Source: Oxytricha trifallax
Taxonomy: Eukaryota; Ciliophora; Spirotrichea; Sporadotrichida; Oxytrichidae
Assembly (NCBI GenBank): GCA_000711775.1
Contig: ARYC01000436.1
Coordinates: 1 to 64,000, forward strand
DNA length: 64,000 nt
Direction: 5' to 3'
Shown here: positions 1-11,575 of the stretch, in pieces
Position numbering within the stretch: position 1 is the first letter of the stretch
Layout: each line of letters begins with the position of its first letter
Notes under the pieces: generated by a model
Told to the model about the DNA's origin: nothing
Seen by the model: only the letters and a program-made list of their open reading frames with translations
The model's database searches: none
Program-made: the position numbers and the translations under genes

Positions 1-889
1 AGGATCAAATGAAGGGATCAGACATCGCACTTTTGTAAAGCCAAGTTCTAATTCATGAAGAAAACTACCTGAAACTTGAAAATCTGAGACTCCAAGCAAT
101 TCTGGGAACCAGTAGGTGAGTATTGCTATAGTTGCCTAACCGATTGAGTATAGTGTCGTCAGCAGCTCCAGATAGGTTAGTCAAGATGGGTAAGGTTTCA
201 ACTCGAGTTAAGAGGACCAAGTTGGTATTAGTGAACGATAAGTGGCTGGATCTGTAATTGTTCCATCGAAGATTCCAAGGCCAAACTCGAAATCGATCTT
301 TCCAAAGTTGCGCAGGAAATCTTCCACCCAGGAACAGCATATCCTTGATAGCAGGGAGCAGAGCATTGCAGCCACCCCTGTCAAATGCAGTCATAAATAG
401 AAGTATACTCAACTGTCACCTATCTTGGAAGCCCCAGAGGGCAGTGCTCATTACTCATCCTTATAGAAGCGCTTCCAAGCGATCAGAATATAGAGCTCTT
501 CCAAGAAGCCTTCAAGCCAACCATAGACCCCTCTGAAATCGGCTTCCACTCTCACTCCATTGGTTCAGAACCTAGCCAGCCTCCGGCTTTAGTCAACCCA
601 ACGTAAGGCTAGTGAGGTGATCAATGCAACAAGCCATGACAACTGGACAGCCATTACACCCAACGCTTGCAGCTGTCCAGCAGGGCAGTGAGCAGCAGTA
701 AAGTCACAGTGAAGGAATAGGATAGTAAGCTATAGCTATATTTATCTATACTGCTTTAGTTGATACAAAGTTAAGTCTACCCAAGTAGTTGAATGACTAA
801 GCACCTATAGTATACTCTGGCAACCTCGATGCTCAACTATCGAACATTATACTCCCATTGCAGCAGTCAGACAGCAAGTCAGCCAGAGG
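1..889. other. GC-rich sequence left of the transposase, unassigned
   Basis: This segment is much richer in GC than most of the window and is continuous in composition with the transposase island to its right, which ends at about 1,960. It may be the 5' part of the same element. Reading frames of about 90-115 codons occur on both strands (65-412 minus, 258-536 plus), but neither shows a family motif I recognise. No terminal repeat matching the right end was seen; the left end may lie outside the window. Confidence 0.4.
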
Positions 890-1439
890 TTGGGCACTTA
901 TGGCACCATGGCTAGGAATCTCTCAATCACCAAAGAATCCACCAAGAGGCAGCAGTTCTCGATGAGCTTCGTGGCAGCAATCACTAAGGACCAGCTGGTC
1001 GCCAGCCAAGTCATCGAGGGCGCATTCGATGCCGTGCTGTTCGAGAACTTCCTCTACCACACCCTGCGCCAGCTGCGCACTGACAAGGACCTTGGCCTGA
1101 AGAAGATCGTGCTGCTGATGGACAACGCAGTCATTCACAAGTACTCTGAAGTGTTGGAGACTGCCAGGAAGTTGAAGGTGACAGTGCAATTCAATGCAGA
1201 GTACTCGCCCTGCCCTGGCTCAACCCCATCGAGCAGCTGTTCTCATACATCAAGAGGCACCTCAGGCAGGAGCAAGCAGACAGCAAATATGTGTACTTAT
1301 CATAACAGTCTATAGGATTCACTTGGTTAAGAGACTCTCCCAGATCCTTAAAGCCATGACCAAGAGTGATGTGAACAAGCTCTGGGCATTCAACGTCAAG
1401 CAGTGGTGTACCACCATCAGACATGGGTTTGTGTGAGTC
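890..1439 (+). pseudogene. IS630/Tc1-type DDE transposase, frameshifted
   Basis: Catalytic half of a DDE transposase (cut-and-paste DNA transposition). The second catalytic Asp lies in LLMDNAVIHK (about 1109-1140) and the Glu in WLNPIEQLF (1216-1242); 34 residues separate them, the DD34E spacing of Tc1/IS630 families. The frame breaks at about 1206-1215, where a 5-bp tandem copy (ccctg) separates EYSP from WLNPIEQLF. A second shift follows RQEQADSKYV; removing 1293-1315 (GT...AG, 23 nt) would restore the frame to a Lys-rich C-terminus ending QWCTTIRHGFV, so this could be a tiny intron or a lesion. The first catalytic Asp is not visible upstream. Base composition is clearly GC-richer than nearly all the rest of the window and codons are mostly standard, suggesting a different origin or recent arrival. 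Confidence 0.75.
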
Positions 1440-1960
1440 AACCATCAATGACGATGAGTGGAGTCGCAGGTGCTCTGGCACCAGTCAAGACAAGCATCAA
1501 TAGCAGTTGAACAGTTGAATTAATTGATTAAAACTTCCCTATTATATATCACGCTTTTAAGTTTAAGTTTAAACTAATCAATCGCCAACCTACTCAAACC
1601 TCTCTCACCTCCGCGCATTGCCGAGGTCAAGTCCACCAACACACCAACGATGGTCCAACTACTCGAGCTACCAATGATGACACCGATGGATCAAGGATGG
1701 AGCAATAGATTATAGGATCTAGAAGATGAGAATGGATTGCCGATTGGCATCAACTCAAGCCTATCGACGACGAATCGACATCAAGTGATCATGCCAGATC
1801 AACGCCAATTGACGGTGTCAAACGATCGTGTTAATCATCGAATTCTTGCCAAACATCGAAATCAAGTGCTTGGCTGATCAAGAAAAAATTGGGGTTTATA
1901 TTATGGTGCTGGACACAAAAATCATCAAAATTGGTAGTAATACACTCTCACTCAACACAG
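1440..1960. other. GC-rich tail of the transposase island
   Basis: GC-rich sequence continues to about 1,960 and then switches abruptly to AT-rich DNA. I see no convincing reading frame. The composition change at about 1,960 is the best candidate for the right boundary of the transposon, but no matching inverted repeat or target duplication was found by eye. Confidence 0.35.
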
Positions 1961-3430
1961 GGGTTTCTAAAGTTGGTCATAATTAAATATTTAATTTATT
2001 TCTCATATTTCCTATTTTTACGTATTTTATCAATATTAACGAATCTAATTAATAGATAATAGTTTTTTTGTTTATATTTATTAATTTGATCATTCATAAA
2101 ATTCTTTCTTATTAATTTTAAAATAGTAACCCTTATTAAAAGTGGCTATAAAAAATAATTAAAATGGATATTAATAATATCAGATGATATTCTGATTTAA
2201 ATTATAAATAGATATAAAAGTAAAAAATAAAGTAGGAATTTCGCAATAAATTTTATACAAAATTAATAATAATTCAATATGACAACCATGTACAGATTTT
2301 TATGAAACACAATGATGATTTTACTCAAATAAACAATAAATTAGCAATAAGATAACTATAAAAATTTGAAATAAGCCTTTATAAATACAATAAAATAAAT
2401 TTGCACATATCAGAATAATTGACTTTTAATTTAATACCAATCAAGGTGATCTATTTTCATAAATAAATAAAATAAGTGAAAAATAACAAATTTAAATAAT
2501 ATGATTATGCGATAGACAAAATTTAAAAGTTATTATGAACATGCATAAATAAATCACAAAATATTTTTTATTATTTTATTATTATTTATTGTTTAAAAGC
2601 TGCAATTAAAATATACTTTATTATGGTTTAATTCACAGATTAGGGTTTAAATAAATTACGATATATATATATATATATATATATATATGCTGAGTACGAT
2701 AAATAAGTCAAATTTATTTTTACATATATCAAGTTATGCTTCTTAAAAATCTCTTGCTACCTTAAATATTAATTTTTATTATTGGTAAAATACCAAACAA
2801 TAGGAAATATGAAAAATTAAAAATACAAAAAACAGACACAAATTTATAAATGTAATTAAAATAAGAACTAATTACAAAAAATGTCTAAGTAAAAAGAGCA
2901 TTATTACAACTTTTGTTTGTAAAATACTATCTGATCATAATTATTATTATGTTTAATTTATATAAATTTATGAATGATTTATATTTCTATTAATTTATGA
3001 TTATTAGAGTCTCATACTTTGTAATGCTTTCATCTAAATATAGGCTTTAAGATTTATATTATGCCCTAATACTCTAATATTTAATAGATATTTTCTGATG
3101 ACTTTCTGTTTAGTAGTTTTTACTTATAATCTAAAAACAAAATATGTGAACAAATACAACAAGAATAGTTTTAAAAAATGAGAAATTATATTTTAATAAC
3201 TTACTAATGGAGTAGTCCGCTGAAACCTCTCTGATCCATTTTTATTTATAGTTTTTTTATTTTATTCAGTTTAAATTTAAGTTAATCATAATTTTTAATT
3301 TCAAAAAATTCACATATAATAGTATTTAATTTGTTTATTAGAACTTTATTTAATTTAATGATAAAAGGCTTAATTCAAAGTAAAAGTTACCAATGAAATT
3401 AATTGAATGATATTTAATTTATAATAATTG
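1961..3430. other. AT-rich spacer
   Basis: Very AT-rich DNA without a recognisable gene. It contains an (AT)n microsatellite at 2661-2688 and otherwise only homopolymer-like A and T runs. Confidence 0.6.
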
Positions 3431-3439
3431 ATATAACTA

Positions 3440-6160
3440 TCAAATAATGGGGGGGGGCTCACTATTCTATCCTTTTGAGTTGCGATTGCTTCTCCTACAA
3501 ATTCCTGAGCTTCATATCTTTGTATAATAGAAGATAATATATTATTAAATGGGATATCATACATTTTTCCATAAAATTTAGAGAGTGATTAATTTACACA
3601 TTTTTTTCTTTAACAATTTTAAATGGAAAATGTAGAGGGTTTCAAAGCATAATATTAAGTTTATATATGTATATGAATTATTATTCATGTTTCATACTAT
3701 TAAAACTAGGTAGTCGATTGAGACACAGCAATATCAAGGTTTATAATAAAAAATTCTAAGGTTTAAACTCATGCTATTCTTAATAAAATAAGTGAAATAA
3801 GGGACTAAAAAATTATGTCGCAACTCAAAATTAATAAATAATTAAAAATTACATTAAGCACATTATGATAGATTAGCTATAAAACGCAAAAAAATCATCT
3901 TACTTGTTGATAACCCCTGATCACAAAACTAAAGACTCTATGAAAGAACAAGAAATGTTAAGCTTTTTACCTGTATTTAATGTATCTCTTAGCTCTCTGC
4001 TAAACAGTATTTAGTTATGTAGGGGTTATTAAAAGGCCATATATGTGTGTCTAAAATAATAAAGTAATGAGTTGTGAGAGAAAAGGGAGGTTATGTGTTT
4101 ATGAATATGCATTAGATTGAGATTATAGTAAAATTTCTCAAACTAAATAAACTCTTAAAGAGATTCGGCTTTCATTTTTCTTCGTTATGAAGCGAGCCTG
4201 GTCAATGTTCCAGTTTTTTATCTCTTAGTATTAGCTCTTTAATTTATGTTTATAATCTGACTTTTAAAAATTTTGCATAATCTTTACCAAGTTCATGTTT
4301 TACTAATGACTTTCATTAACTTTTAAATTTGCTTGAGGTCGTTTATAAAATTAATAATAGTTCCAGATTTTAATATTCTATTTTTATACAAATTTATAAG
4401 TATAACCTAACCTGAAAAAAATTTATCAAACTTATTAAATAAAATTTAGGGTCTAAAGAAAATTAAATAAAATGTCAGAGAAAAAGAGAGTTATAAGCTA
4501 AAAGTAATGACAAAAGCTAAAGGATAGTCAGCAAAGAAGAAAAAAAAATAAGAACTACAATAAAAACTGAATTAACAAGTCGTCGCTGATATAGATAAAA
4601 TTAATAAATCAGAATGATAACAATTTAAACAAGGAGCAGCAAATAATAGCATTAGTGTGATATATTATTTATTTTATTAAATAATTAATTCTATAATATA
4701 TGTAAATTAAATTAGTTATCTGAGTGATTGTAAATAACTTCAAATATTTGAAACGTCTTTCATTATGACAATACTAAAATTTTCAAAGTTTGAAAAGTAA
4801 ATATTTTAGCTCTTATATTTTCTTAATATTTGCATTGACCTCGTCAATGCAATGATGAATTAAAGAGCAAAATGCATATTTTAGTAATTTCCATAAATTA
4901 TTATAAATAAATTATAAAATTAAGGCTTGATCTGAAGACAAGGAATTTATCAATAAATATTATTATAAAGTAACTAAATAAATTATACTATAAGAGTTGA
5001 TCTAAGCATTTACAAATATTACTAGTACTTGCTGATTCTAGTTTTCAAAAAGGTAAGTTAAAGAATTAATCTACATTTAAATAATTAAAAATAACTTAAA
5101 AAAAAGGTAACAGAAAACCCAATCTAAGAAAATTTAATGAAAATATCAATAGAGAGTCAGAACTTAAAGACGTCTAAATATTTATTTAATATTAAAGTAA
5201 AATAATGGATCAAATGGCATTTACAAGAAAATATTAGATTTTATAATGAAATTTATAATAAATGTAATAATGACTAATGCTCTTATAGATCAAATGGAAT
5301 TTACAAATTTGTAATATATTTTTTGAAATTTAGTATTATTTGTATTTAAAAGTCTTTTATTTACTGTTGCAAATGTTATATGATTTGAATTTTTTTCATA
5401 TAAAATTTGATTTAATATTTAATGCTTATCTATCTCTTAATTCATTTTTAGTTTTTTCGTTTTGATTCTATTGATCTTATTTTTTATTCTTTAAGTTATT
5501 TTTCTTCATATCGCTTAAGTAAAGGTATTTGAAGATATGATTTTGTATCATCAAACTTTTTAAGTTACTAAGCAATTCTATTCAGATATTTTTATGTTTT
5601 ATTATCATTAATTCAATAAATTATTATATTATTTTAAAAATATTTCATGAAATATTGTTTATTTTCAAGAATTAGTTGATATTGATTTTAACGTTAAGTT
5701 TATTTATATGATAGATTCTTTAAAGCATATTTATAGTATCTTTAATTTTATCATTTTAAGTCTCTGATTTTAAAGTTTCTATGTAATCAAAGATGAAATT
5801 ATACTTTGCTAAATTATTCGGAAGTTGTTATTATAAAAGGTGTAAACATATGTATTATTCAATTAATCATATTATTTAAAAGTTTTGACACTGATATTTA
5901 TGGGAAGTTAGAGATCTTTTTCATCTTAATTTCCTTTATCTTAAGGTCATTTCCTAAGCCTTTTATAAATACGATTTCATTCATATCGAGTTGGACATAA
6001 GTGTTTATAAATGAAAACTTATCTTACTATAGTAAGTATCTGTAGAGATCTTTTTCCTTAAAAATTTAATTATATTTATTCATTAGTTTTAATTATTTTC
6101 ATTACATCATTCATAGAATCCATCTCACTTCCTCATTCTAAGAAGAATTTTAAAAATATT
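3440..6160 (+). mobile_element. Eroded TBE relic
   Basis: Ancient TBE copy recognised by nucleotide similarity to TBE-A and TBE-C. At about 3500-3530 it matches the transposase stretch encoding FPELHIS (cctgagcttcatatct). At about 3640-3660 it matches the segment before the first catalytic Asp (gcataatat.aagtt), and at about 3910-3990 the region after the second Asp (aaactaaagactc, cctgtatttaatgt). From about 4140 to 4370 it follows the end of the transposase gene and the 3' end of the 22-kDa gene; at about 5940-6150 it matches the 5' end of the 22-kDa gene (atcattcatagaatccatct against the complement of its start). Some 1.5 kb of unmatched AT-rich DNA lies between the last two blocks. No frame survives and the 5' end and TIRs are not recognisable. 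Confidence 0.65.
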
Positions 6161-6730
6161 TAAGTTATTTATTTCAAATATATGATTAATCTTAATTTGA
6201 ATTTAAATAATACATTGAGTTTTTCAACCTTTTACAATATATGCTAAGGAAACTTGACAAACTTGCTTTATTTTTCACATTCCATTACTCTTTTTATAAA
6301 CTTAAGTACCTGTAGTTATAACCTGGAGGTATTATCAAGTAATTAAAAAGGTAATTACTTACCCATTTATTTAGATGTTTTCAAATACTTTGATGCATTT
6401 AACGACTTTTGGAAGACTTTAATATTTAGAGTGGTGCTTGAGCCTTCTAGGGTTCATTACCCGATAAATATTATTAAACATTCTAATAATTAAAAGCAAT
6501 TCGAGATTAACAGAAAGCAAATAAATAAATCTATAATCTAATTAAAATTAGTCAATATATAATTGGGTGGATGTAAATATAGATATAAGCTGAAAGGTAA
6601 AATAAATGCTAGAGATTAACTTTAATAATCCAGTACTTTATATATAAACATTATTACTACTACAACTACAACTATTAAATAATGTTTGTTTAAACCTTTG
6701 ATTAGTTTGTTAGGTTTAACACATATCTAA

Positions 6731-7275
6731 TGTTTACGGGCAAACCCGGTCTCCAAATACAGGACGCCAATGGTACTAAAGGGAGGAAAGAGCATAAATT
6801 ATAAAATAATCTGGTTGGTTTAATCCCAAGTATTAATTTCTGTAAAGCATTAAATAATAATAATAATAATAATAATGTTTACGGGCCTAACTGGACTACC
6901 AGCAGCTAGCCTCTTAGATCCCTAACTGCCATTCGGGATTTGTCCTGGCGGTAGTAGCTGTAAATTCCCGTTTTTATTTTTCTGAGATCGGAGTTCAATT
7001 AACCTGGGAATATGAAGCAGTAGGTAAAGTTTAAGGTCCCCGCTGATATTAAGTGGTTTAAATCAACATAGTTTGGATTGAGAATATTAGAATTCAGAAG
7101 AAGATATCGTAAAGAGCTTCGTTATCTATTCACATAACTTCACAGTTTCTCTTGTTTACAGTACCACCTCAGAAATGAAACTAGGCTCTTCGGAGCCAAC
7201 AGCTAGCTTAGTCCTGGGGGCCATGACCCCTTGTCTTCAACTCTATCAGTCTCCACTAAGGTAATAGCTCCAAGA
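6731..7275 (-). repeat. GC-rich retroposon-like repeat(s), two abutting ends
   Basis: Two blocks begin with the same motif, aatgtttacgggc, at about 6731 and 6872. Read on the minus strand both finish in gcccgtaaacatt, and the longer block (about 6872-7275) then runs into an (ATT)n tract (6848-6872 on plus as AAT repeats). A shared 3' end followed by a simple-repeat tail is the usual look of SINE-like retroposons. The blocks are GC-rich against AT-rich flanks, hold no reading frame I trust, and no clear pol III A/B boxes were established. Confidence 0.4.
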
Positions 7276-8600
7276 TCCATCTTTAGTAATTGCAATAAAA
7301 GTAATAATGGAGATAAATATATATATATATATATATATGTTAAAAATTAAATTTTTAATATAGTTTAAAAGGATTTCAGCAAAATAATAAGAATAACGAA
7401 GTTAAAAAAATCATATTATATGAATAATAAAAAATTTCATCAAAATATTTTAATTTTTCAAATACACATTTGAAACTTAAAATATTGTGAAAACTAACAT
7501 ATTAACTTCTTAAAACTTTTTTCCTTGAGGGAAATTTAATACTAAGACTATAATATTATTCGAATAATTTAAAATTAAAGAATTGTTATTTATTGGCTCT
7601 AGTGAATTCAACTCTATTTCGCATAAATGCTACTAAAGTCAATTGAATTAATTTATACTATATTATTGTAATATAGTATAATACTTGTATAAAATACATA
7701 TGTTATTTTGATGAGTATCACAATTTATAAAACAAATACTAATACTCACCACAAAATTCAAGTTATAAGTTAAAATAGAAATAACAGTTAAATTTTTGTA
7801 GCATACTTTTTGAATAAATCACTTCAATTACCCCTGGAAAATTAAATTATGTCAAAAATTTAATAGCAGCCGGCTTCAATTTTTTCAATTTAGATATGTG
7901 AAATTAATTAATGATAGTTTATTTGATAAAGAAGGTACGATTAAGTATATGGTTATGGATTGCATTAATAAGTAACCTAAATATAGTTTGGCAAATTCTT
8001 TTTATTAGCATATATATTTTAAATACTAAGAAAATTTATAGAGAATTTCTTGTTTTGGGAATTTATATTTTTTATAAAAAACATGATAATAATATATAAT
8101 AAGTTGTATAATTTAAGTTAAATTTTTTTAAAAAATCACCAAAAACATAAATCTAAGAAAGTTTAAAGAAATTGAGACATCAAACTTTAGTTATTGGAAT
8201 ATCAAGATCAAATCATATATTAAGAATATTAATAATTTTTGAAAAAGGTATATTAGGATTAATTTATCGAAAGTTATATTTTATTTAAATTTAATGATTA
8301 TATTTTATACTAAAATTATTAAGAATAATATTTTATTTAAATCAATCTATCAATAATTTATTTTTAAAAATAAGATTATTTGAAAAATGATAGAAAAATA
8401 AATTGAAAATTTCTTTCTTCGGCAATAATTAATTAAATTTATATTATATAAGTAATCATATTAATTATATAATAAAAATCTTTGGCGAGTCTTAAACATT
8501 AAAACATTCAAGATAATATAAAAGATTGTGAAAATTAGGATGATTGAAAAATGGAAATTTAATGAATTATGTCAATTACTATGCAAAATAATCAGCTGGA
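7276..8600. other. AT-rich spacer
   Basis: AT-rich DNA with an (AT)n run at 7317-7338. Open stretches such as 7911-8099 have composition typical of the spacer and no family motif, so no gene is called. Confidence 0.55.
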
Positions 8601-9075
8601 TAATCTCTTCATCATGTGTGAGAATTCTTCGAATAAAATCTGACTGCCTCCCATAATTTAACTTGCTTAATAATTTCATTGACAGTTTCCTCTCAGACAG
8701 TCTTCCCATAGCCAAGAATTTCCTTGATTTCCTCAGATGAGATGTAGCCACTGCCGTCCTTGTCGAACATTCTGAAGACTGTATGAAGCTTCTCGTTATT
8801 CAAGTTGCTCCTTTCATTCATTGCAGCAACAACGAACTCAGAGTAATCGATAAATCCACTCTCTTCGATATCGACTGACTTGATCATCTCCTCAATGTCT
8901 GTTTTGTCCGTGTTTTATCCATGCCCTAATTGTTATCTCCCAAGATCTCTTCAAGTGACAGTTTACCATCTCCATTCTTGTCGACGTCTAACGATGCAGT
9001 ATCCCTTTTCATGCTTTCCATCAAGAATATCTTTGAATTTGAATCCCTGGCGTCTTGCCTTGGTCATTCTTGGCA
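8585..9075 (-). pseudogene. Calcium-dependent protein kinase EF-hand tail, decayed
   Basis: C-terminal calmodulin-like domain of a CDPK (Ca2+-regulated Ser/Thr kinase). Reading leftwards: LDVDKNGDGKLSLEEIL (EF-hand, about 8940-9000), TDKTDIEEMIKSVDIEESG and IDYSEFVVAAM (second EF-hand region, 8830-8915), FRMFDKDGSGYISSEEI (third, 8725-8775), then EETVNEIIKQV and a final FEEFSHMMKRLSS before a UGA at about 8600. The order matches the family. Three lesions are visible: a frameshift between NQGMDK and TDKTDIEE, an in-frame UGA where CDPKs have Ser (GKTV-UGA-EETVN), and a lost loop with a frameshift between EIIKQV and GSQILFEEF. No kinase domain is seen upstream. It is probably a germline-limited pseudogene copy, or a macronuclear segment needing rearrangement; decay is favoured. 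Confidence 0.75.
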
Positions 9076-9099
9076 GCTAGTCTCGGCATTGGTCTTTCG

Positions 9100-9490
9100 G
9101 TATTCTTTAATTCCAGTATTGCAGTCGAAGTAAGGGGCGAATCTTCGAATGGGGGGCGGCCAGTGGCACCACTCAACTCAGCGGGAGCTATTTCACGACG
9201 GTGGAACTTCCGGCTCAGACATCTACTCGGGGAGCCGAGATAATCAGGCATCACTGTTTTCAAAAAGGCCATTGGGGTTTCCTAAAGCGATGGTTTACAC
9301 TTATAGTGCCGATGGTTTTAGATATGGAGAGAAGATCATTACTGTTGAACCATCAGATCTCTTTAGCTTCCTGCCCTTTTCGACTCTAGACAAAGAGCTT
9401 TTCTCTATGCTGTAGTGTAGGCTGCCTTGCAGATTCTCCTAATATCTAGTTGACTTTGATGAGGATGCAGTGCTTTTGCCATTAGAGAGG
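9100..9490 (+). other. GC-rich coding-like segment between the CDPK and YHYH remnants
   Basis: This stretch has the composition of the flanking coding remnants. A plus-strand frame (about 9149-9534 if UAG/UAA are read as Gln) contains AMVYTYSADGF and VDFDEDAVLLPLERLED, which look protein-like, but I cannot assign a family. It could be the 5' part of the YHYH-domain gene that follows or a piece of a third gene. Confidence 0.3.
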
Positions 9491-9491
9491 C

Positions 9492-9985
9492 TTGAAGATC
9501 CTAATGTATGTCACCATGCTAGCTGCACTCGTTGACGTCCCAACCAATGGGGTTCCAACCCTATCTGGCACTTCAGAGCTCTTATACGACTTCTTCGCAC
9601 TAATGGGAACTGGCTCAGATACCAAGAAAGTAGAAGTTGATCAATGTGTAGGAAGCAGTGAATATAAGACCTTCTCTAACTATAGCTCTTTCAAACCCTG
9701 CGCATACACCAACAGTCTCAGCGCAAATGGAGTTGCTACATCATGCTCTTCTTACTCACTATGCTCTGTGGAGTACCCATCATAGTCTATCGCTGCCTCA
9801 CATCGGCCCAAAGAGTTCCCAGTATTGAAGGTCTTGCTAGAGAGGATCACATGATTGTTGGACGATACAAAGCCATTAGTATGCTCTGGTTGCCTTGGGG
9901 TTTAGATCAATGTAATGGAGGGACAATCAAGGGAGAGTACTACTATGTGATGCCTTTGTTCCATCCCTACACTGTTGCCTGCTGA
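9492..9985 (+). pseudogene. YHYH-domain protein, frameshifted
   Basis: Remnant of a YHYH-domain protein, a family of uncharacterised, mostly secreted proteins common in protists. The first frame (9492-9857 with UAG as Gln) has NGVPTLSGTSEL, VEVDQCVGSSEYKTF and a Cys-containing stretch FKPCAYTNS. A second frame (about 9743-9982) carries GLAREDHMIVGRY, LDQCNGGTIKGEYYY and FHPYTVAC, in the family's order (a GLAxDGHMIxGPY-like block, a CNG block, then a FHPYTVGC-like end). The two frames must be joined by a shift between about 9770 and 9840, so the copy is broken. The YHYH core motif itself is degraded to a SNYSSF-like string. Recognition rests on remembered family blocks, not on a search. Confidence 0.6.
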
Positions 9986-10079
9986 AGACTCTCCTGTCCC
10001 ACCATCATAAGCAGTCGTGGCACTGGGCTGTCCATAGAGCACCCACGCCCTCCTCTTCACTAGGGATGTATAGGCTAAG

Positions 10080-11080
10080 ACTTTTCAGTCGCCATTAGTG
10101 GCAGTTAGGAATAAAACTTAAGAATGATTAAATATATTAAAAAGCTTAAATACTCAGATTAAAAATTTGGTAGCTTTTCGTTTTAATCAATAGGCTCTTA
10201 TTATTATATATATATATATAGGCTTCAATCACAAATCAACTAGCTGCCAAATATTAATAATAATATAGTTGAATTCAAATTTAAATTTAACTTATTACAA
10301 CTTTCAAATTCGAAATAAATTTACTCTTTTATTCCTTAATCACTTCTTTCTAATGGCAATTTCTTAAAAGTTACCACTTTCTCTCTATACTTATTTACAA
10401 AATTATAAAATTCATATTCCTTTAGATTAATTCCAAATGAAAGAAACTAAAATGCTAGAAATATTTAAATTTAGGCTGAATTACTAATTCATATGCTATA
10501 AAATCGTTTATATATAGCAGTATTATTGAAAATTTATGCCAATAACATTAAAATGATAAATCTGATTTAGAAACTACTTCATAAAACTTGTTACAAATTT
10601 ACAATTTCGCCTAAACTAGATTAAACTAAATCTCATTATATATCAAATCATTTGGATTTAATTAGATTTATACTAATTATCAAAAAATTCTTTATAACAA
10701 GTCATTCATAATTCTTAGAATTTATTCCAAAAATTAAAACTTACAGTAAAAAATACAGATAAAATAAGCTTAATAATTAAATAACTAATATTCTGATAAA
10801 GGGATATAATTAATTATTATTTTAATAATATAATACAAACAAAGAAACTAAAAGAAAATAAAGTAAAATAATAAGAAATTCAAGACAATTTTATAACAAT
10901 TTAATAATAATATTTTGATTAATTATTTTTACTAACTCAAGCTATTAATAAATGAAAAATAAAATTAACTTTAATTTAAAATTACCATATTAACTATTGA
11001 AAGATTATTAAATCAGTTGTAGTAGAAGTAAAATTCTCTAGGTTAAAATGCAAATAATATGAATAATCACTCTAACAAGA
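10080..11080. other. AT-rich spacer
   Basis: AT-rich DNA with an (AT)n run at 10204-10220. No gene or repeat recognised. Confidence 0.6.
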
Positions 11081-11082
11081 AC

Positions 11083-11433
11083 ATAAAGTCAGTGCTTCTC
11101 TCAGATTTCAATGCTTTATAGACTCATTGGGTTTCACTATTCAAATATTCAATTTAATTGGATATGTCTTCAATGCCTCTTCTTCAAATACCTTTTCCAT
11201 CTGTTTAACAAATGTCACTCTAAACACCTTCTTTATCGGTTACTCCTTGCAGTTCCAATGCTCTAATTCTTAGGTCTAGCTAAATCATATTCGTAATTAT
11301 CTCTATTTACATTTGATTTCTCATGTCTGTTAGCTTTTGTTCTTTCATTTATTCCAGAATCTGTTTGGGTCACCAGCAGAATTAAGTTACACTATTTTAT
11401 GTGGTTTGCATTCTAGACCACTTTGTGAACATT
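11083..11433 (-). pseudogene. Cys-rich/coiled-coil gene, downstream part (split by TBE-A)
   Basis: Minus-strand coding-like sequence broken by TBE-A. Read across the insertion with one ATT copy retained, the frame gives MACDTLQCSQSGLEC and then KPHKIVQLNSAGD. After a 1-base frame slip it continues with a heptad-like coiled coil (LEQMKEQKLTDMRNQ, then LDLRIRALELQGVTDKEGV), and further on RRGIEDISNQIEYLNSETQ and VYKALKSERSTDFMFLLE before UGA. Two in-frame UGA codons interrupt the last part. The Cys-rich start followed by a coiled coil recalls TRIM-like B-box proteins, but the zinc ligands are too few to claim that. UAA/UAG must be Gln. It is likely a decaying gene. Confidence 0.45.
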
Positions 11434-11575
11434 CAAAACCACAAAATTCTTTCAGTAGTTTGATTGAGTTTTTTATTGATAAAAGTAGACCATTAACGCA
11501 TACTTTATTAGGGTTTTAATAGGGTTTATGTAGGGGTTTAATGTTTGAATATTAGTATTTAAAGTGAGTATATGC
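11434..11575 (+). repeat. TBE-A left terminal inverted repeat
   Basis: About 140-bp inverted repeat paired with 15410-15550. The tip is a degenerate C4A4 telomeric unit; the TTTCAGTAGTTTGATTGA block is almost identical in the other arm and in TBE-C. Confidence 0.9.

Noticed and set aside
65-412. 115-codon minus-strand frame and overlapping plus-strand frames in the GC-rich left end
   Set aside because: Long frames on both strands are expected in GC-rich DNA; no motif supports either as a gene.
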